The notes below the pieces were generated by a model that was not told the DNA's origin, searched no databases, and worked only from the letters and a program-made list of their open reading frames with translations. A stretch of 64,000 nt of DNA from Sinobacterium caligoides (lineage in GTDB: Bacteria; Pseudomonadota; Gammaproteobacteria; Pseudomonadales; Sinobacteriaceae): contig NZ_RKHR01000004.1 of assembly GCF_003752585.1 (NCBI RefSeq), positions 372,001 to 436,000 on the forward strand, written 5' to 3'. Position 1 is the first letter of the stretch; the number at the start of each line of letters is the position of its first letter. The position numbers were made by a program, and so were the translations under genes. Positions 9,466-20,233 of this stretch are shown here, piece after piece.

Positions 9466-10803
9466 CTAATTCGCCTCACCGTCGCCATCTACTAGCTGCT
9501 TTTCATCGGCCTCACGCCGTTGCCCCCAGGGAGCAACCCAAAAAAGCAGCACCATACCCGGTACCGCCAACAAGGTACAGATGAAAAAGAAGTGCGTATA
9601 GCCAATACCGCCGACCGCTCCGAAGATACTATAGAAAACACCGTCAGTAGGGCTGACCCCTTCAATCAATACACCCGCCAAAAGACCGGCAAAAATCTTG
9701 GGGATCGAAAACAACGATGTCAGCAACGCCAGCTGTGTGGCGGTGAAGTTTTTATTGGTGCAAGAAGCAATAAAGGCCATCAGCGCTGCCGATCCGAGCC
9801 CAACCCCCAGATACTCGAATGCAACGACGACGCCCAAGGCGTAAACGTTGGCACCAATCTCACTGAGCGCTGCAAACCCTAGGATCGTCGCCATCTGAAT
9901 AAAACCAAACAGCCATAGCGACTTGTTAATTCCTACACGATACATCACCAAACCACCGATAAAACCGCCAATAATCATTGACCACAAGCCAACGACCTTT
10001 GCGACGGTACCGATCACCGACATGCTGAAACCAAGATCAATATAAAAAGGCGTGGATAACGCAGTCGCCACCACGTCACCGAATTTATAGAAGAAGATAA
10101 ATGCTAGGATCAACAAGCCGGTTTTGAAACCATCACGCTGAAAAAAGTCTTTGAAGGGTTCAACAACGGCCTCACGCAACGACTTCGGCGGCTCGATGTC
10201 TTGCTCCACCTCCCGAATAAATAATGTCTGCAACACCCCTACCAGCATAAACAACGAAATAATAATAAACACCATCGGCCACGGCATGAAATCGGCTAAT
10301 ATCAAGCCCAAGCCACCAGGAATGAAGCCCGATAAACGATAAGCGTTGGCGTAGTATGAGTTACCTAAGCCCAACTCTTCATCCGGCAACAGCTCACGTC
10401 GATAGGCATCGAGCACAACATCTTGCGAGGCAGAGAAGAATCCCACCATCAACCCCACATAGAGCACAATACGCTCATCGATCCTTGGGTCCAGTAACGC
10501 GAGCAGACACATCGAGCCCAGTAGCAGGAACTGTGATATCAGCATCCAGCCCCGTCGCCGCCCTAAAAACGGCGGAATATAACGATCGAGGAAAGGTGCC
10601 CAGAGGTACTTAAAGGAAAATGGCAGGAAGACTATCGAGAAAAAACCGATTGTCTTGAGGTCGACCCCTGAATCTCGTAACCAAGCGGGTACCAGCTGAG
10701 AAAGAAAATACAACGGCAGGCCAGAGGAAAAACCATTGAAGAGGCAGATCATCATCCTCTTATTTAATAAGAGCTCTTTCAAGCTCAACTTTTTTTCTTT
10801 CAT
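9466..10803 (-). CDS. ampG: MFS permease of the AmpG family
   Basis: A 445-residue transporter with about twelve hydrophobic segments. The start S-G-L-P-L-Y-F-L-S-Q-L-V-P-A-W-L-R, followed by K-Y-L-W-A-P-F-L-D-R-Y, is characteristic of AmpG-type muropeptide permeases, which import anhydro-muropeptides for cell-wall recycling. It is codirectional with yajQ, 145 bases downstream of it. The gene symbol rests on family motifs; other MFS sugar or peptide carriers of the same branch cannot be excluded. Confidence 0.78.
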   Translation of the reverse strand: MKEKKLSLKELLLNKRMMICLFNGFSSGLPLYFLSQLVPAWLRDSGVDLKTIGFFSIVFLPFSFKYLWAPFLDRYIPPFLGRRRGWMLISQFLLLGSMCLLALLDPRIDERIVLYVGLMVGFFSASQDVVLDAYRRELLPDEELGLGNSYYANAYRLSGFIPGGLGLILADFMPWPMVFIIISLFMLVGVLQTLFIREVEQDIEPPKSLREAVVEPFKDFFQRDGFKTGLLILAFIFFYKFGDVVATALSTPFYIDLGFSMSVIGTVAKVVGLWSMIIGGFIGGLVMYRVGINKSLWLFGFIQMATILGFAALSEIGANVYALGVVVAFEYLGVGLGSAALMAFIASCTNKNFTATQLALLTSLFSIPKIFAGLLAGVLIEGVSPTDGVFYSIFGAVGGIGYTHFFFICTLLAVPGMVLLFWVAPWGQRREADEKQLVDGDGEAN

Positions 10804-10948
10804 AACCTTCCTAGGGGTGCGTAATTGCCGGCTGCATTACGCACCGCCTAATTAATGTAAGCCAATAGCCACTGTTCGCTCAACAACGTTTTACAACCAG
10901 CTGCTGTCAAAGCCACTTTTCAGCGCCGCCCTGCGAGGCGGCAAGCCG

Positions 10949-11431
10949 TTAATCACGGAAATTTTTAAACTGTAATGGCTGATCTAACTCTTCGCCGCGC
11001 AATAACGCCATGATCTGCTGCAAGTCATCGCGTTTCTTGCCCTCCACACGCACTTGTTGGTCCTGAATTGTCGACTTCACCTTCATTTTAGTGTCTTTAA
11101 TCAACTTGCAGATCTTGCGACAGACGTCGGTTTCTAGCCCATCTTTAAAGGTGGCCAGCTGTCGACACGTCATACCAGACTGCGTCATGTCACCCAGTTC
11201 CATCGCAGCGGGGTCGATCTTACATTTATGCAGCGTACCAATCAGGATATCGCCCAGCTGTGTCACCTGGAATTCCGCCTCCGCTTGCATGGTCACCACG
11301 AGGCCGTCGAGTTGGAAGCTGGCATCCGCCCCCTTAAAATCGAAGCGGGTCTCGATCACCCGTCGAGCCTGATCAACGGCATTGGTTAGCTGGTGCTTAT
11401 CAACTTCAGAGATAACGTCAAAACTGGGCAT
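10949..11431 (-). CDS. yajQ: YajQ family nucleotide-binding protein
   Basis: A 160-residue protein beginning M-P-S-F-D-V-I-S-E-V-D and ending L-P-L-Q-F-K-N-F-R-D, the exact family signature. YajQ proteins bind nucleotides, including cyclic di-GMP in Xanthomonas and Pseudomonas, and tRNA/rRNA in vitro. The frame reaches back to 11461, but the ATG at 11431 gives the family N-terminus. It is divergent from panE. Confidence 0.94.
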   Translation of the reverse strand: MPSFDVISEVDKHQLTNAVDQARRVIETRFDFKGADASFQLDGLVVTMQAEAEFQVTQLGDILIGTLHKCKIDPAAMELGDMTQSGMTCRQLATFKDGLETDVCRKICKLIKDTKMKVKSTIQDQQVRVEGKKRDDLQQIMALLRGEELDQPLQFKNFRD

Positions 11432-11589
11432 ATTGTCACACCTTTTCACTGTAATTATCAAAAGATCACCCGCTGCACTGCTGCAACAGGTACTGGCATC
11501 GCTCAGTTACTGCCGCTACTATGGCCCCTGCAACATAACCCCGTGAAACGACGGCGGTTACCATCATCGGGCAAGATCAGGGGTAGCAT

Positions 11590-12516
11590 ATGCAGCACTG
11601 GGTAATTATTGGCGGCGGTGCCATCGGTTGTCTATGGGCCGCCAGTTTACAACAACAGCATATTGCCGCAAGCCTCGTGGTCAGGAATAATGACGCTTTA
11701 ACGCGCTATCGCACCGCCGGTGGCATTAGCCTACAACGCTCGACGACGACATTTCAATGCCAGCCAACAGCCTACACAGCAGTACAGTACGACCATCCCA
11801 TCGACCGCCTGATCATCGCCACTAAGGCTCAGCATACCGCCCAAGCACTTGCCAGCGTAGCATCACGCTTAACCGATGACTGCATCATCCTGAGCCTACA
11901 GAACGGCATGGGCCAACAGCAGCACATCCTCGACCACTACCCTAATGCTCGACTCTATTGTGGTGTCAGCACCGACGGTGCTTATCTGCAATCGCCCTTT
12001 CATGTGGTACATGCCGGCGCAGGTACCACACGCATTGGTCGCTACCCAGAAAACGCTCACGACACCCCAGAGACTAGCGCGCTGATCGCCGAGCTGCCAA
12101 CCGACGTGTTAACTATCTGCGCCGATCAACACATCGAACGACAGCTGTGGCAGAAGCTGGCCATCAACTGCCTAATCAACCCCCTCACCGCCCTCTATCG
12201 CTGCCATAACGGGGAGTTGATCAACCACCCCCAAGCTCGCCCACGACTCGAACAACTCGCTGAAGAGCTCGATCGTATTATCGCCGCCGAAGGCCTTGCA
12301 GAGCTCGTTCCCGCCGCTCTATCGACCGCCTTAAACGTGGCGAAGATCACCGCCGCCAATCGCTCATCGATGTTCGCTGACGTACTTGCGGGACGTGACA
12401 CCGAGATCAACTTTATTACCGGCTACCTCTGCCAACGAGCCGCGCAACACAACATAAAAGTCCCGTGTAACCAAAAGGTGTTAGACGACATCAGATTGCT
12501 CAAGCCTAACGCTTAA
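11590..12516 (+). CDS. panE: 2-dehydropantoate 2-reductase
   Basis: A 308-residue NADPH-dependent ketopantoate reductase of the pantothenate/CoA pathway. The nucleotide-binding motif G-G-G-A-I-G-C-L-W-A sits at residues 8-17. Other family features are K-A-Q-H-T near residue 80, N-G-M-G near 103, and the catalytic lysine segment W-Q-K-L-A-I-N-C near 191-198, followed by N-P-L-T-A-L. It is monocistronic, with the cobalamin riboswitch starting less than 100 bases after the stop. Confidence 0.92.
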   Translation: MQHWVIIGGGAIGCLWAASLQQQHIAASLVVRNNDALTRYRTAGGISLQRSTTTFQCQPTAYTAVQYDHPIDRLIIATKAQHTAQALASVASRLTDDCIILSLQNGMGQQQHILDHYPNARLYCGVSTDGAYLQSPFHVVHAGAGTTRIGRYPENAHDTPETSALIAELPTDVLTICADQHIERQLWQKLAINCLINPLTALYRCHNGELINHPQARPRLEQLAEELDRIIAAEGLAELVPAALSTALNVAKITAANRSSMFADVLAGRDTEINFITGYLCQRAAQHNIKVPCNQKVLDDIRLLKPNA

Positions 12517-12599
12517 CCCATGTCGCCGACAATTGACCAGAACCGGCACTCCCGGTATAGTCGCCGCCACTGAACGAGGAATTATCCAGTAATCATAGA

Positions 12600-12720
12600 T
12601 GACACTGATAATCTCAGGGAAACAGGTACCGGCTTCGCGCCCTCATTCCTGTGCTGCCCCCGCAACGGTAGGCCGATACTCTAATAAGAGTAAAGGCGAG
12701 CCCGACACCTGCCCTCGACA
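12600..12720 (+). promoter_or_regulatory. Cobalamin (AdoCbl) riboswitch upstream of btuB
   Basis: The most conserved stretch of the B12 element, GCTGCCCCCGCAAC, is at 12653-12666. It is preceded by the CAGGGAAACAGGT-like segment and followed by the closing GACACCTGCC near 12704-12713. It lies 150 bases ahead of btuB. In this family, ligand binding lowers expression of downstream B12 uptake genes, usually by hiding the ribosome-binding site in proteobacteria. Boundaries are approximate. Confidence 0.95.
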
Positions 12721-12871
12721 GTTATCCATAACGATGACGCGGAGGGCCTCATCGCAGAATTCCACTCCGGTAGTAAGCCGTCAGTGTCTGCCTTTCCCCC
12801 GCCCAATCCGTTAGTAACGAATTCGCATCATTAAAGCGAATCACAACACTAGACCTTGATTGGGATTGACC

Positions 12872-14809
12872 ATGAAACACACATTACTTGCTCTACCTTT
12901 GGCGATTGTTAGCGCCAATGCCCTGTTAGCCAATACAACCTTAGCCAGCGAAGCTCCAGAAGAAATCATGGAGGAAATGGTCGTCGTCGGCAACCGCATC
13001 GCAACCCCCATCAGCAAAGTTTTGGCCCCTGTCACCGTTATTGATAAAGATGATATCAATCGCCGCCAGCCTCCTTCTTTAGGTGCGCTATTGGCCACGA
13101 CACCTGGTGTCAATATGGTACAGAGTGGTAGTACCGGTGCACAAACGGCACTCATGATTCGCGGCTCGAAAACAGCGCAATCCGTGGTACTACTGGACGG
13201 TCTTCGCATTGGCTCCGCAACAACAGGCTCCACAGCCTATCAATATATTGACCCAGAGAGTATCGATCGCGTCGAAATAGTCCGCGGCGCGCGCTCCAGC
13301 CTGTATGGTGCCGATGCTGTTGGCGGTGTTATTCAGCTATTTACCAATGATGGCACGGCGAGTGAAGACTATAGTAAAGCCATTATCAAACAGAGCTATG
13401 GCTCACATAACACACTCAGTAGCGTCCTCGGTATCAAAGGGCAGCAAGATGATACTTTTTATCAATTATCCGCCTCACATCACGAGGGCGAAGGCTTCGA
13501 CAGCACGGCTGAAAAGGGCAACGGTAACGATGACAAGGACGCATTTCGCAACACCAGCATAACGGCCTCATTGGGCAAGCACTTCGGCGAAAATTTCACA
13601 TTGAAGGGTAGCTTCTACCAGTCCAAGGGGAAAAGTGAATACGATATCAATAAACCCACAGACTCTAAGTACAACCCTCTACCGACAAGCACGCATATCA
13701 ATCCTTATACTGACTACCTTGTTCAAGCTGCCTCAATAAAAGCCTCACTACAAGCCACTGAAAACTGGCGTACAGAATTGGTGTTTGGCGGCAGTAAAGA
13801 CGGCAACGTTAGCAAAGACAGTTTCTCCGAAGAGAACAATAACGTATTAGCCCTAGCATCAAAGTTCAACACTCAGCGTTACTTTGCCAGCTGGCTCAAC
13901 GAAATCACCATCACCAATCAGCAACGAATCATCGCCGGTATCGACACCCAATATGACAAGATCGATACAAGCGACAACTACGATAAAGACAATCGATACA
14001 ACAACGCCGTCTACGCACAATACGAAGTGGATTTTTCACGCAGCCAGCTCTCCCTCTCTGCCCGCAGCGACGACAACAGCACCTACGGACGTAACAACAC
14101 CGGCCACGCCGAGTTTGGCTTTGACCTGACAGACAACATCAATATCGTCACCAGCGTAGGTACCGCCTTCCGTGCACCGAGCTTCAACGATTTATATTAC
14201 CCTAATGACGGCGGGTCTAAAGGCAACCCAGACATCACACCAGAGACTTCAACCAATAAAGAATTCTCTATTCGTGGCGACTACGATGTCGTCGACTGGC
14301 AGGTCAACCTTTTCCACAACAACGTTGACGACCTGATTGAGTGGGGCTACAACCCCGAGACATTCTACTCTCAACCAGAAAATATCAGTAAAGCAACCCT
14401 CAAAGGCTATGAGCTTATCGCTACGACCGAGTTTTATCAGTGGAAATTAAACGCCAACTACACGCGACTGATGGCCGAGAATGACAACACAGGTAAAACC
14501 TTACAAAATCGACCAGAGCACTCCGCCGACATCGACTTAAGCCGAACACTGAATGATTGGACGTTCACTATCGAGCAGCAAATTCGCTCCTCATCCTATA
14601 GCGATCGTGCAAATAACAACGAACTATCAGGCTACGGCTTGACACACCTACGCCTCAGCTACGCTATCAACCCAGAGTGGCAAGTAACTGCTGCATTAAA
14701 TAACATTTTTGACAAAGAATATTATACCAATGCTGATTTCTATAATATCAATTACAACAACGACGGTTTCAACACGCTGCTGAGCGTCGCCTACACCCCT
14801 AGCTGGTAA
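12872..14809 (+). CDS. btuB: TonB-dependent vitamin B12 receptor BtuB
   Basis: A 645-residue outer-membrane receptor. It has a signal peptide (residues 1-25), a TonB-box-like segment M-E-E-M-V-V-V-G near 33-40, a plug domain (I-D-K-D-D-I-N-R-R-Q-P through V-E-I-V-R-G-A-R-S-S-L-Y-G-A-D-A-V-G-G-V-I) and a beta barrel ending in an aromatic residue. The upstream cobalamin riboswitch supports B12 as substrate. The ATG at 12872 was chosen over a TTG four codons upstream because it opens a normal signal peptide. A terminator follows at 14865. Confidence 0.93.
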   Translation: MKHTLLALPLAIVSANALLANTTLASEAPEEIMEEMVVVGNRIATPISKVLAPVTVIDKDDINRRQPPSLGALLATTPGVNMVQSGSTGAQTALMIRGSKTAQSVVLLDGLRIGSATTGSTAYQYIDPESIDRVEIVRGARSSLYGADAVGGVIQLFTNDGTASEDYSKAIIKQSYGSHNTLSSVLGIKGQQDDTFYQLSASHHEGEGFDSTAEKGNGNDDKDAFRNTSITASLGKHFGENFTLKGSFYQSKGKSEYDINKPTDSKYNPLPTSTHINPYTDYLVQAASIKASLQATENWRTELVFGGSKDGNVSKDSFSEENNNVLALASKFNTQRYFASWLNEITITNQQRIIAGIDTQYDKIDTSDNYDKDNRYNNAVYAQYEVDFSRSQLSLSARSDDNSTYGRNNTGHAEFGFDLTDNINIVTSVGTAFRAPSFNDLYYPNDGGSKGNPDITPETSTNKEFSIRGDYDVVDWQVNLFHNNVDDLIEWGYNPETFYSQPENISKATLKGYELIATTEFYQWKLNANYTRLMAENDNTGKTLQNRPEHSADIDLSRTLNDWTFTIEQQIRSSSYSDRANNNELSGYGLTHLRLSYAINPEWQVTAALNNIFDKEYYTNADFYNINYNNDGFNTLLSVAYTPSW

Positions 14810-14864
14810 TCACTGGCACACAACCGCGCCGCTACTGAACTGGCGGCCGGTTTACTCTATACTA

Positions 14865-14896
14865 AGCCGTCACTGTCATTGTCAGTGGCGGCTTTT
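14865..14896 (+). terminator. Hairpin terminator after btuB
   Basis: An 11-bp stem (14865-14875 with 14883-14893, one G-T wobble) with a seven-base loop is followed by TTTTCATTTTTC. It ends 25 bases before the bluB ATG, so bluB-cobQ-trmO depends on read-through or a separate promoter. It also shows that the longer bluB reading frame (from 14879) is not translated. Confidence 0.8.
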
Positions 14897-14920
14897 CATT
14901 TTTCTTCGGGTCCACACTTT

Positions 14921-15580
14921 ATGAGCAAACATCGCTATTCCGATATCGAACGTGACGCCGTCTATAAGGCGATCTTCGAACGCCGCGATATGCGCCACTT
15001 CACCTCCGAGGCGGTTGACCCGGCCGTTTTACAGCGTCTACTCGTTGCTGCTCACCATGCCCCAAGCGTCGGCTTCATGCAGCCCTGGCGTTTTATTCGC
15101 ATCACCGATCGCGCCCTGCGCGGGCAGCTCTACGATGCCTTTGCCGAAGAGGTACAGCGCACCGCCGAGCAGCTCAGCGAGAAATCCCAGGCCGTCAGAG
15201 GGCTCAAACTCGAAGGCATTCGCGAAGCCGGGGAGATTCTCGTCGTCACCCTGCAGGATCGCCGCGACCAATATGTACTAGGGCGCCGCACCATGCCGGA
15301 GATGGACCTGGCCTCCGCCAGCTGCGCCATCCAAAATATGTGGCTGGCCGCCCGCGCCGAAGGCCTCGGCCTCGGCTGGGTTTCGATCTTCGAGCCCGAT
15401 ACCCTGCGTGAGCTACTGAGCATCCCCGACGGTGCCTCCCCCATCGCCATCCTCTGTATCGGTCATGTCGATGAATTCTACCCCGAGCCGATGCTCGCCA
15501 CCGAAAACTGGCGACAGCGTCTCGACATCGAACAGGTGGTGATGGAGAACCAATGGCAAGACGATGACTTCGAACAGTGA
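14921..15580 (+). CDS. bluB: 5,6-dimethylbenzimidazole synthase BluB
   Basis: A 219-residue flavin-destructase that converts FMNH2 and oxygen into 5,6-dimethylbenzimidazole, the lower ligand of cobalamin. It is a nitroreductase-fold protein with the BluB signature E-R-R-D-M-R-H-F near residue 22 and H-H-A-P-S-V-G-F-M-Q-P-W-R near residues 46-58. The segment G-L-G-W-V-S-I-F-E-P is also typical. The start is the ATG at 14921, past the btuB terminator hairpin. Together with btuB and cobQ it forms a B12-related block. Confidence 0.92.
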   Translation: MSKHRYSDIERDAVYKAIFERRDMRHFTSEAVDPAVLQRLLVAAHHAPSVGFMQPWRFIRITDRALRGQLYDAFAEEVQRTAEQLSEKSQAVRGLKLEGIREAGEILVVTLQDRRDQYVLGRRTMPEMDLASASCAIQNMWLAARAEGLGLGWVSIFEPDTLRELLSIPDGASPIAILCIGHVDEFYPEPMLATENWRQRLDIEQVVMENQWQDDDFEQ

Positions 15581-15676
15581 GCTTAACCCTATCCTGCGGC
15601 AGCTAGGCATCTGCGCCTATCTCCTCCGCACACTCAAACACTATGCTGCGCCGCTCCGGCGCCCCGAAACGAGCCA

Positions 15677-17154
<1,478 letters not shown>

Positions 17155-17158
<4 letters not shown>

Positions 17159-17886
17159 GTACAGAGCAACCGGGCTATCACATCGAACCCATCGCCTTTG
17201 TACGCTCACCCTATCGAGAGAAATTTGGCATTCCGCGACAGCCACAACTCGCCCCGGATGTTGAGGCCATCATCGAGCTCGCCGCCCCCTATGACCGAGG
17301 CGAAGCACTGACGGGGTTAGAGCAGTCCAGTCACATCTGGCTACAATTTATCTTCCACCACACCGCCGATAAAGCCTGGAAACCCACAGTGCGGCCGCCA
17401 AGGCTCGGCGGCAATCGACGCCTCGGCGTCTTCGCCACGCGCGCCACCCATCGCCCCAACGCACTGGGATTATCCGTCGTCAAACTACTCGAGGTCATCA
17501 CCAGCCCTAGCCCCGCGCTGCGCATCAGCGGTTGCGACCTATTGGACGGCACGCCTATCGTCGACATCAAGCCCTATATTCCCTATGTCGACCGCGTCGA
17601 GGAGGCCCACAATCTAATCGCCAGCGAAGCACCGGCGCTTATTGAAGTGGCTTTGAGTGAACGCGCGAAAGAGGATTGTGCTCGTTTTGAGCAAAACCGA
17701 GGCATTGCCCTGGCCAAGCTACTCCGGCAGATACTGGCCCAGGACCCGAAGCCAGCCTACCAGCCCTTCAACGAAAGTCGCATTTACGGTATGAAACTAT
17801 TCGATCAGAATGTCACTTGGCGATATCGTCAAAACAATCAGCAGTGGCAACTATGGGTCGTCGCCATTAGCCCGCTGGAAGCCTAG
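17155..17886 (+). CDS. trmO: tRNA (N6-threonylcarbamoyladenosine(37)-N6)-methyltransferase TrmO
   Basis: A 243-residue TsaA/YaeB family SAM-dependent enzyme that methylates t6A37 of ANN-decoding tRNAs. The N-terminal beta-barrel domain has [16 protein letters not shown] near residues 15-30, and [12 protein letters not shown] near 97-108; [10 protein letters not shown] follows. Its start overlaps the cobQ stop, so it is translationally coupled to a B12 gene; this looks like operon convenience rather than shared function. Confidence 0.93.
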
Positions 17887-17898
17887 ACACTTTAGCGT

Positions 17899-18342
17899 TT
17901 AATGTAGCGTGCTATCGATCTCGGTAATCGCCAACAGAAAAAGCTCTAACGCGTCTTGGTTTTGAGCGATGTTGACACCATAGCCATACCCCCCATGCTC
18001 GTGTTGCCTTCGAGACTTACCGGATTCAACAAGGCCACTATAGTCGCTGCTAAAAAAAAGTCGGGGGTTTTCCGCTCGATGAGTACGCACGGTGGTGCCC
18101 GTTAACTGGTCAAGCATACTGTCCAAGACCTCACCGTCCTCTGCGCTCACCACCACTTTTAGAACATTCTGCTGGCCACCACTGCAACGAGAAATGTACA
18201 CATAATGTTGCTGGTCCAACACGAGCTCTATCTCGCGGCAACGCTGTTGGCGCAGCGGCGTATCGACGAAACCTAACTCTACGGCAGCCTGACGAATCTC
18301 TTTCTCAACTCTTGCCGGCAACCAATCTGCTGACGTCCCCAT
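17899..18342 (-). CDS. Hypothetical protein, 147 residues
   Basis: A soluble, acidic protein with no signal peptide or membrane segment. The middle part (V-L-K-V-V-V-S-A-E-D-G-E-V-L-D-S-M-L) looks like alternating strand and helix. A histidine/glycine-rich stretch, R-R-Q-H-E-H-G-G-Y-G-Y-G, lies near residues 112-123. I do not recognise a family. It converges with trmO with a 12-base gap. The coding call rests on frame length, an ATG start and orderly amino-acid composition. Confidence 0.65.
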   Translation of the reverse strand: MGTSADWLPARVEKEIRQAAVELGFVDTPLRQQRCREIELVLDQQHYVYISRCSGGQQNVLKVVVSAEDGEVLDSMLDQLTGTTVRTHRAENPRLFFSSDYSGLVESGKSRRQHEHGGYGYGVNIAQNQDALELFLLAITEIDSTLH

Positions 18343-18472
18343 AAACGGCCCCTACCTGTGATAACAAGGTATGGGGTTGCTCTCAACACAAGGTTGGACA
18401 ACTGCAAGCCCCCACGCTAACTGATTGTAAGCCTACACCAAAAGCAGGGTTTCGGCGGGTAGTTTGACCAAT

Positions 18473-18691
18473 TTAATGAGTGAGCTTATATTCACTAAAC
18501 TCGCTATCAAGCTCTTTCTGTAATTTCTCATCAATCTCGTCGAGCCGCTGATGGCGAGGGCGCCCGCACATCGAGTCCACCTGTTCCTCTAGGCACTCCT
18601 CGAGATAGAAGCCATCACCATCATGCTCACCTTCAAAATGAGGAGAGTCCTCTAATATACCGTCAAATTCGAAATCATCCATATCAGCCAC
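18473..18691 (-). CDS. Small acidic hypothetical protein, 72 residues
   Basis: A very acidic small protein (M-A-D-M-D-D-F-E-F-D-G at the start) with a basic patch C-G-R-P-R-H-Q-R-L-D-E-I-D-E-K near residues 42-56. That patch recalls the short conserved basic segment of PA3496-type envelope-integrity proteins, but the resemblance is weak. It is preceded by GAGGTGG as a fair ribosome-binding site. The role is unknown. Confidence 0.6.
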   Translation of the reverse strand: MADMDDFEFDGILEDSPHFEGEHDGDGFYLEECLEEQVDSMCGRPRHQRLDEIDEKLQKELDSEFSEYKLTH

Positions 18692-19010
18692 CTCTGCTCT
18701 ACATTATTAGTTTTGATAACTCTGTTGATAAACGGAATAACACCATGATATGAAGGTTATTTATTCTCGCCTATCCGCAGTTCTACCTACCTTGTAAACG
18801 ATTACTTTTAATGACCCACGAGGGAGTTAATATCTGCAATATACTAGAACGAATAACTCTCTCTACGCACATAATATCCATAAATAGAAAAAGCTGTAAA
18901 GTGACGATTCGAAAAATTTTTTAAGTTATTATTAATGGTTGAATATGCCTATAAATAGGCATATAAACAGTAGACAGAGAAGTAGATACTACTCCTCTTT
19001 TCCATTATTA
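18692..19010. other. AT-rich intergenic region with a long palindrome
   Basis: About 320 bases with strongly AT-rich composition and no supported gene. The only structured element is the palindrome at 18943-18964. Confidence 0.5.
18943..18964. repeat. 22-bp near-perfect palindrome
   Basis: Arms ATATGCCTAT and ATAGGCATAT are separated only by AA. It lies 47 bases downstream of the minus-strand PEP-CTERM gene. A weak terminator hairpin or a dimer binding site are both possible; no T tract follows directly on either strand. Confidence 0.7.
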
Positions 19011-19541
19011 TTATTTTCTTCGTACCAGAAACCCTAGTCCTGCAATTGCCGAGCCAAATAACCAAGCTGCACCCGGTAAAGGGGCCTGTACGAAACCCTG
19101 CCGAAATAACAGCTCATCTGGCTCAGCCAACTGAAAGACCTGTACATTTTCGATGACGCCACTCGGTGCCTCCAACAACAACATAAACTCCCCCCAATCA
19201 CTGGCAGCGAATAAAAAATTATGGACATCGACACGATAACTCCCCATCGACAAGTCCAATAGTAACTTTGAGTTATTATAGCCATAGGCTGACGGTAAAC
19301 CGCCATCATCATCGGAGGCAAGATAATTTCCCCAGCGGTCAGAAAGATGCATATAAGGATCAAAACCATTGGTCAACGTCTCAATATTAATGCTTGATTC
19401 GCTATTCAAATCAAAAGTTATTACCGAAACAATATTCTCCCCCCCATCAATACTTGCATCCACTAATAAGGTATTGGCAAGCACGCCTGAAGAAAACCCA
19501 AGCATACCGATGGTCGTTACGATTTTTTTTATATTAAACAT
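19011..19541 (-). CDS. PEP-CTERM-type exported protein, DVUA0089-like
   Basis: A 176-residue secreted protein. It has an N-terminal signal peptide ending near V-L-A-N, then a beta-rich domain containing G-F-D-P-Y-M-H-L-S-D-R-W-G-N-Y-L and the acidic A-S-D-D-D-G-G-L-P (resembling DVUA0089 family proteins). The C-terminal sorting tail is A-P-L-P-G-A-A-W-L-F-G-S-A-I-A-G-L-G-F-L-V-R-R-K. Such tails are processed by an exosortase and usually accompany exopolysaccharide-producing species. The second ATG (19541) has AGGGA well spaced and is preferred over 19547. No exosortase is in this window. Confidence 0.82.
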   Translation of the reverse strand: MFNIKKIVTTIGMLGFSSGVLANTLLVDASIDGGENIVSVITFDLNSESSINIETLTNGFDPYMHLSDRWGNYLASDDDGGLPSAYGYNNSKLLLDLSMGSYRVDVHNFLFAASDWGEFMLLLEAPSGVIENVQVFQLAEPDELLFRQGFVQAPLPGAAWLFGSAIAGLGFLVRRK

Positions 19542-19815
19542 AATCATCCCTAATTTGATTGATCGTTTCGTTTTCTAACAAAACATTGTGTTTTCCATAA
19601 ACAGCCACACAGACAAAGCACAAGCCATGCCAACACAAACAAGACTCTATATTTCAAAAAGATAGAGAAAAGTGACAACAATAAAAAAAGGGAAGTGTAA
19701 AAAAGACGGTGATATTTTTCAGGTTTTTCAAAACAACAACACGCGTACCTCAATCATGAGCAACAAAAAATTGTAATAGACCAGGGTCAGGGTCGAGGAT
19801 AACGCAAAAAGACAC

Positions 19816-20049
19816 TCAATCTTTACCATAAGGGTTATTCAGCAGCGCCAAGTAAAGCGCCTCTATCTTCTCCCGCGCCCAAGGTGTACGACGCAAGAAC
19901 TTTAATGCCGACTTAACGCTCGGGTCATAACGAAAACAGCGCACATCGACGCGGTCGGCCAAACCATCCCAACCATAATGCTGTTCAAGCTCGGTTACGA
20001 TCGTCTTTAAGGTAATACCGTGCAGAGGATTGTTCGGCTGTTCGCTCAT
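19816..20049 (-). CDS. VF530 family (DUF2132) protein
   Basis: A 77-residue protein with [21 protein letters not shown][27 protein letters not shown], the core of DUF2132/VF530. Members are small alpha-helical proteins with proposed DNA-binding ability. The ATG at 20049 is chosen over a TTG at 20067 because family members start just before N-P-L-H-G. Confidence 0.88.
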   Translation of the reverse strand: MSEQPNNPLHGITLKTIVTELEQHYGWDGLADRVDVRCFRYDPSVKSALKFLRRTPWAREKIEALYLALLNNPYGKD

Positions 20050-20233
20050 TGTTTTCTTCACTGACAAGGAATAAGGGGGACTGTAGACACGCTATTTTAC
20101 GCCAAGCCGCCTACGATAGATATTATCAACAAGAAAACAGCTAAAGTATCCGTCTGTTGACTGCGATACTTTGGTAGAAAACGATTGTTCGGTATGATGC
20201 ACCCCCATTACATAACCGACACACCGAGCGACT

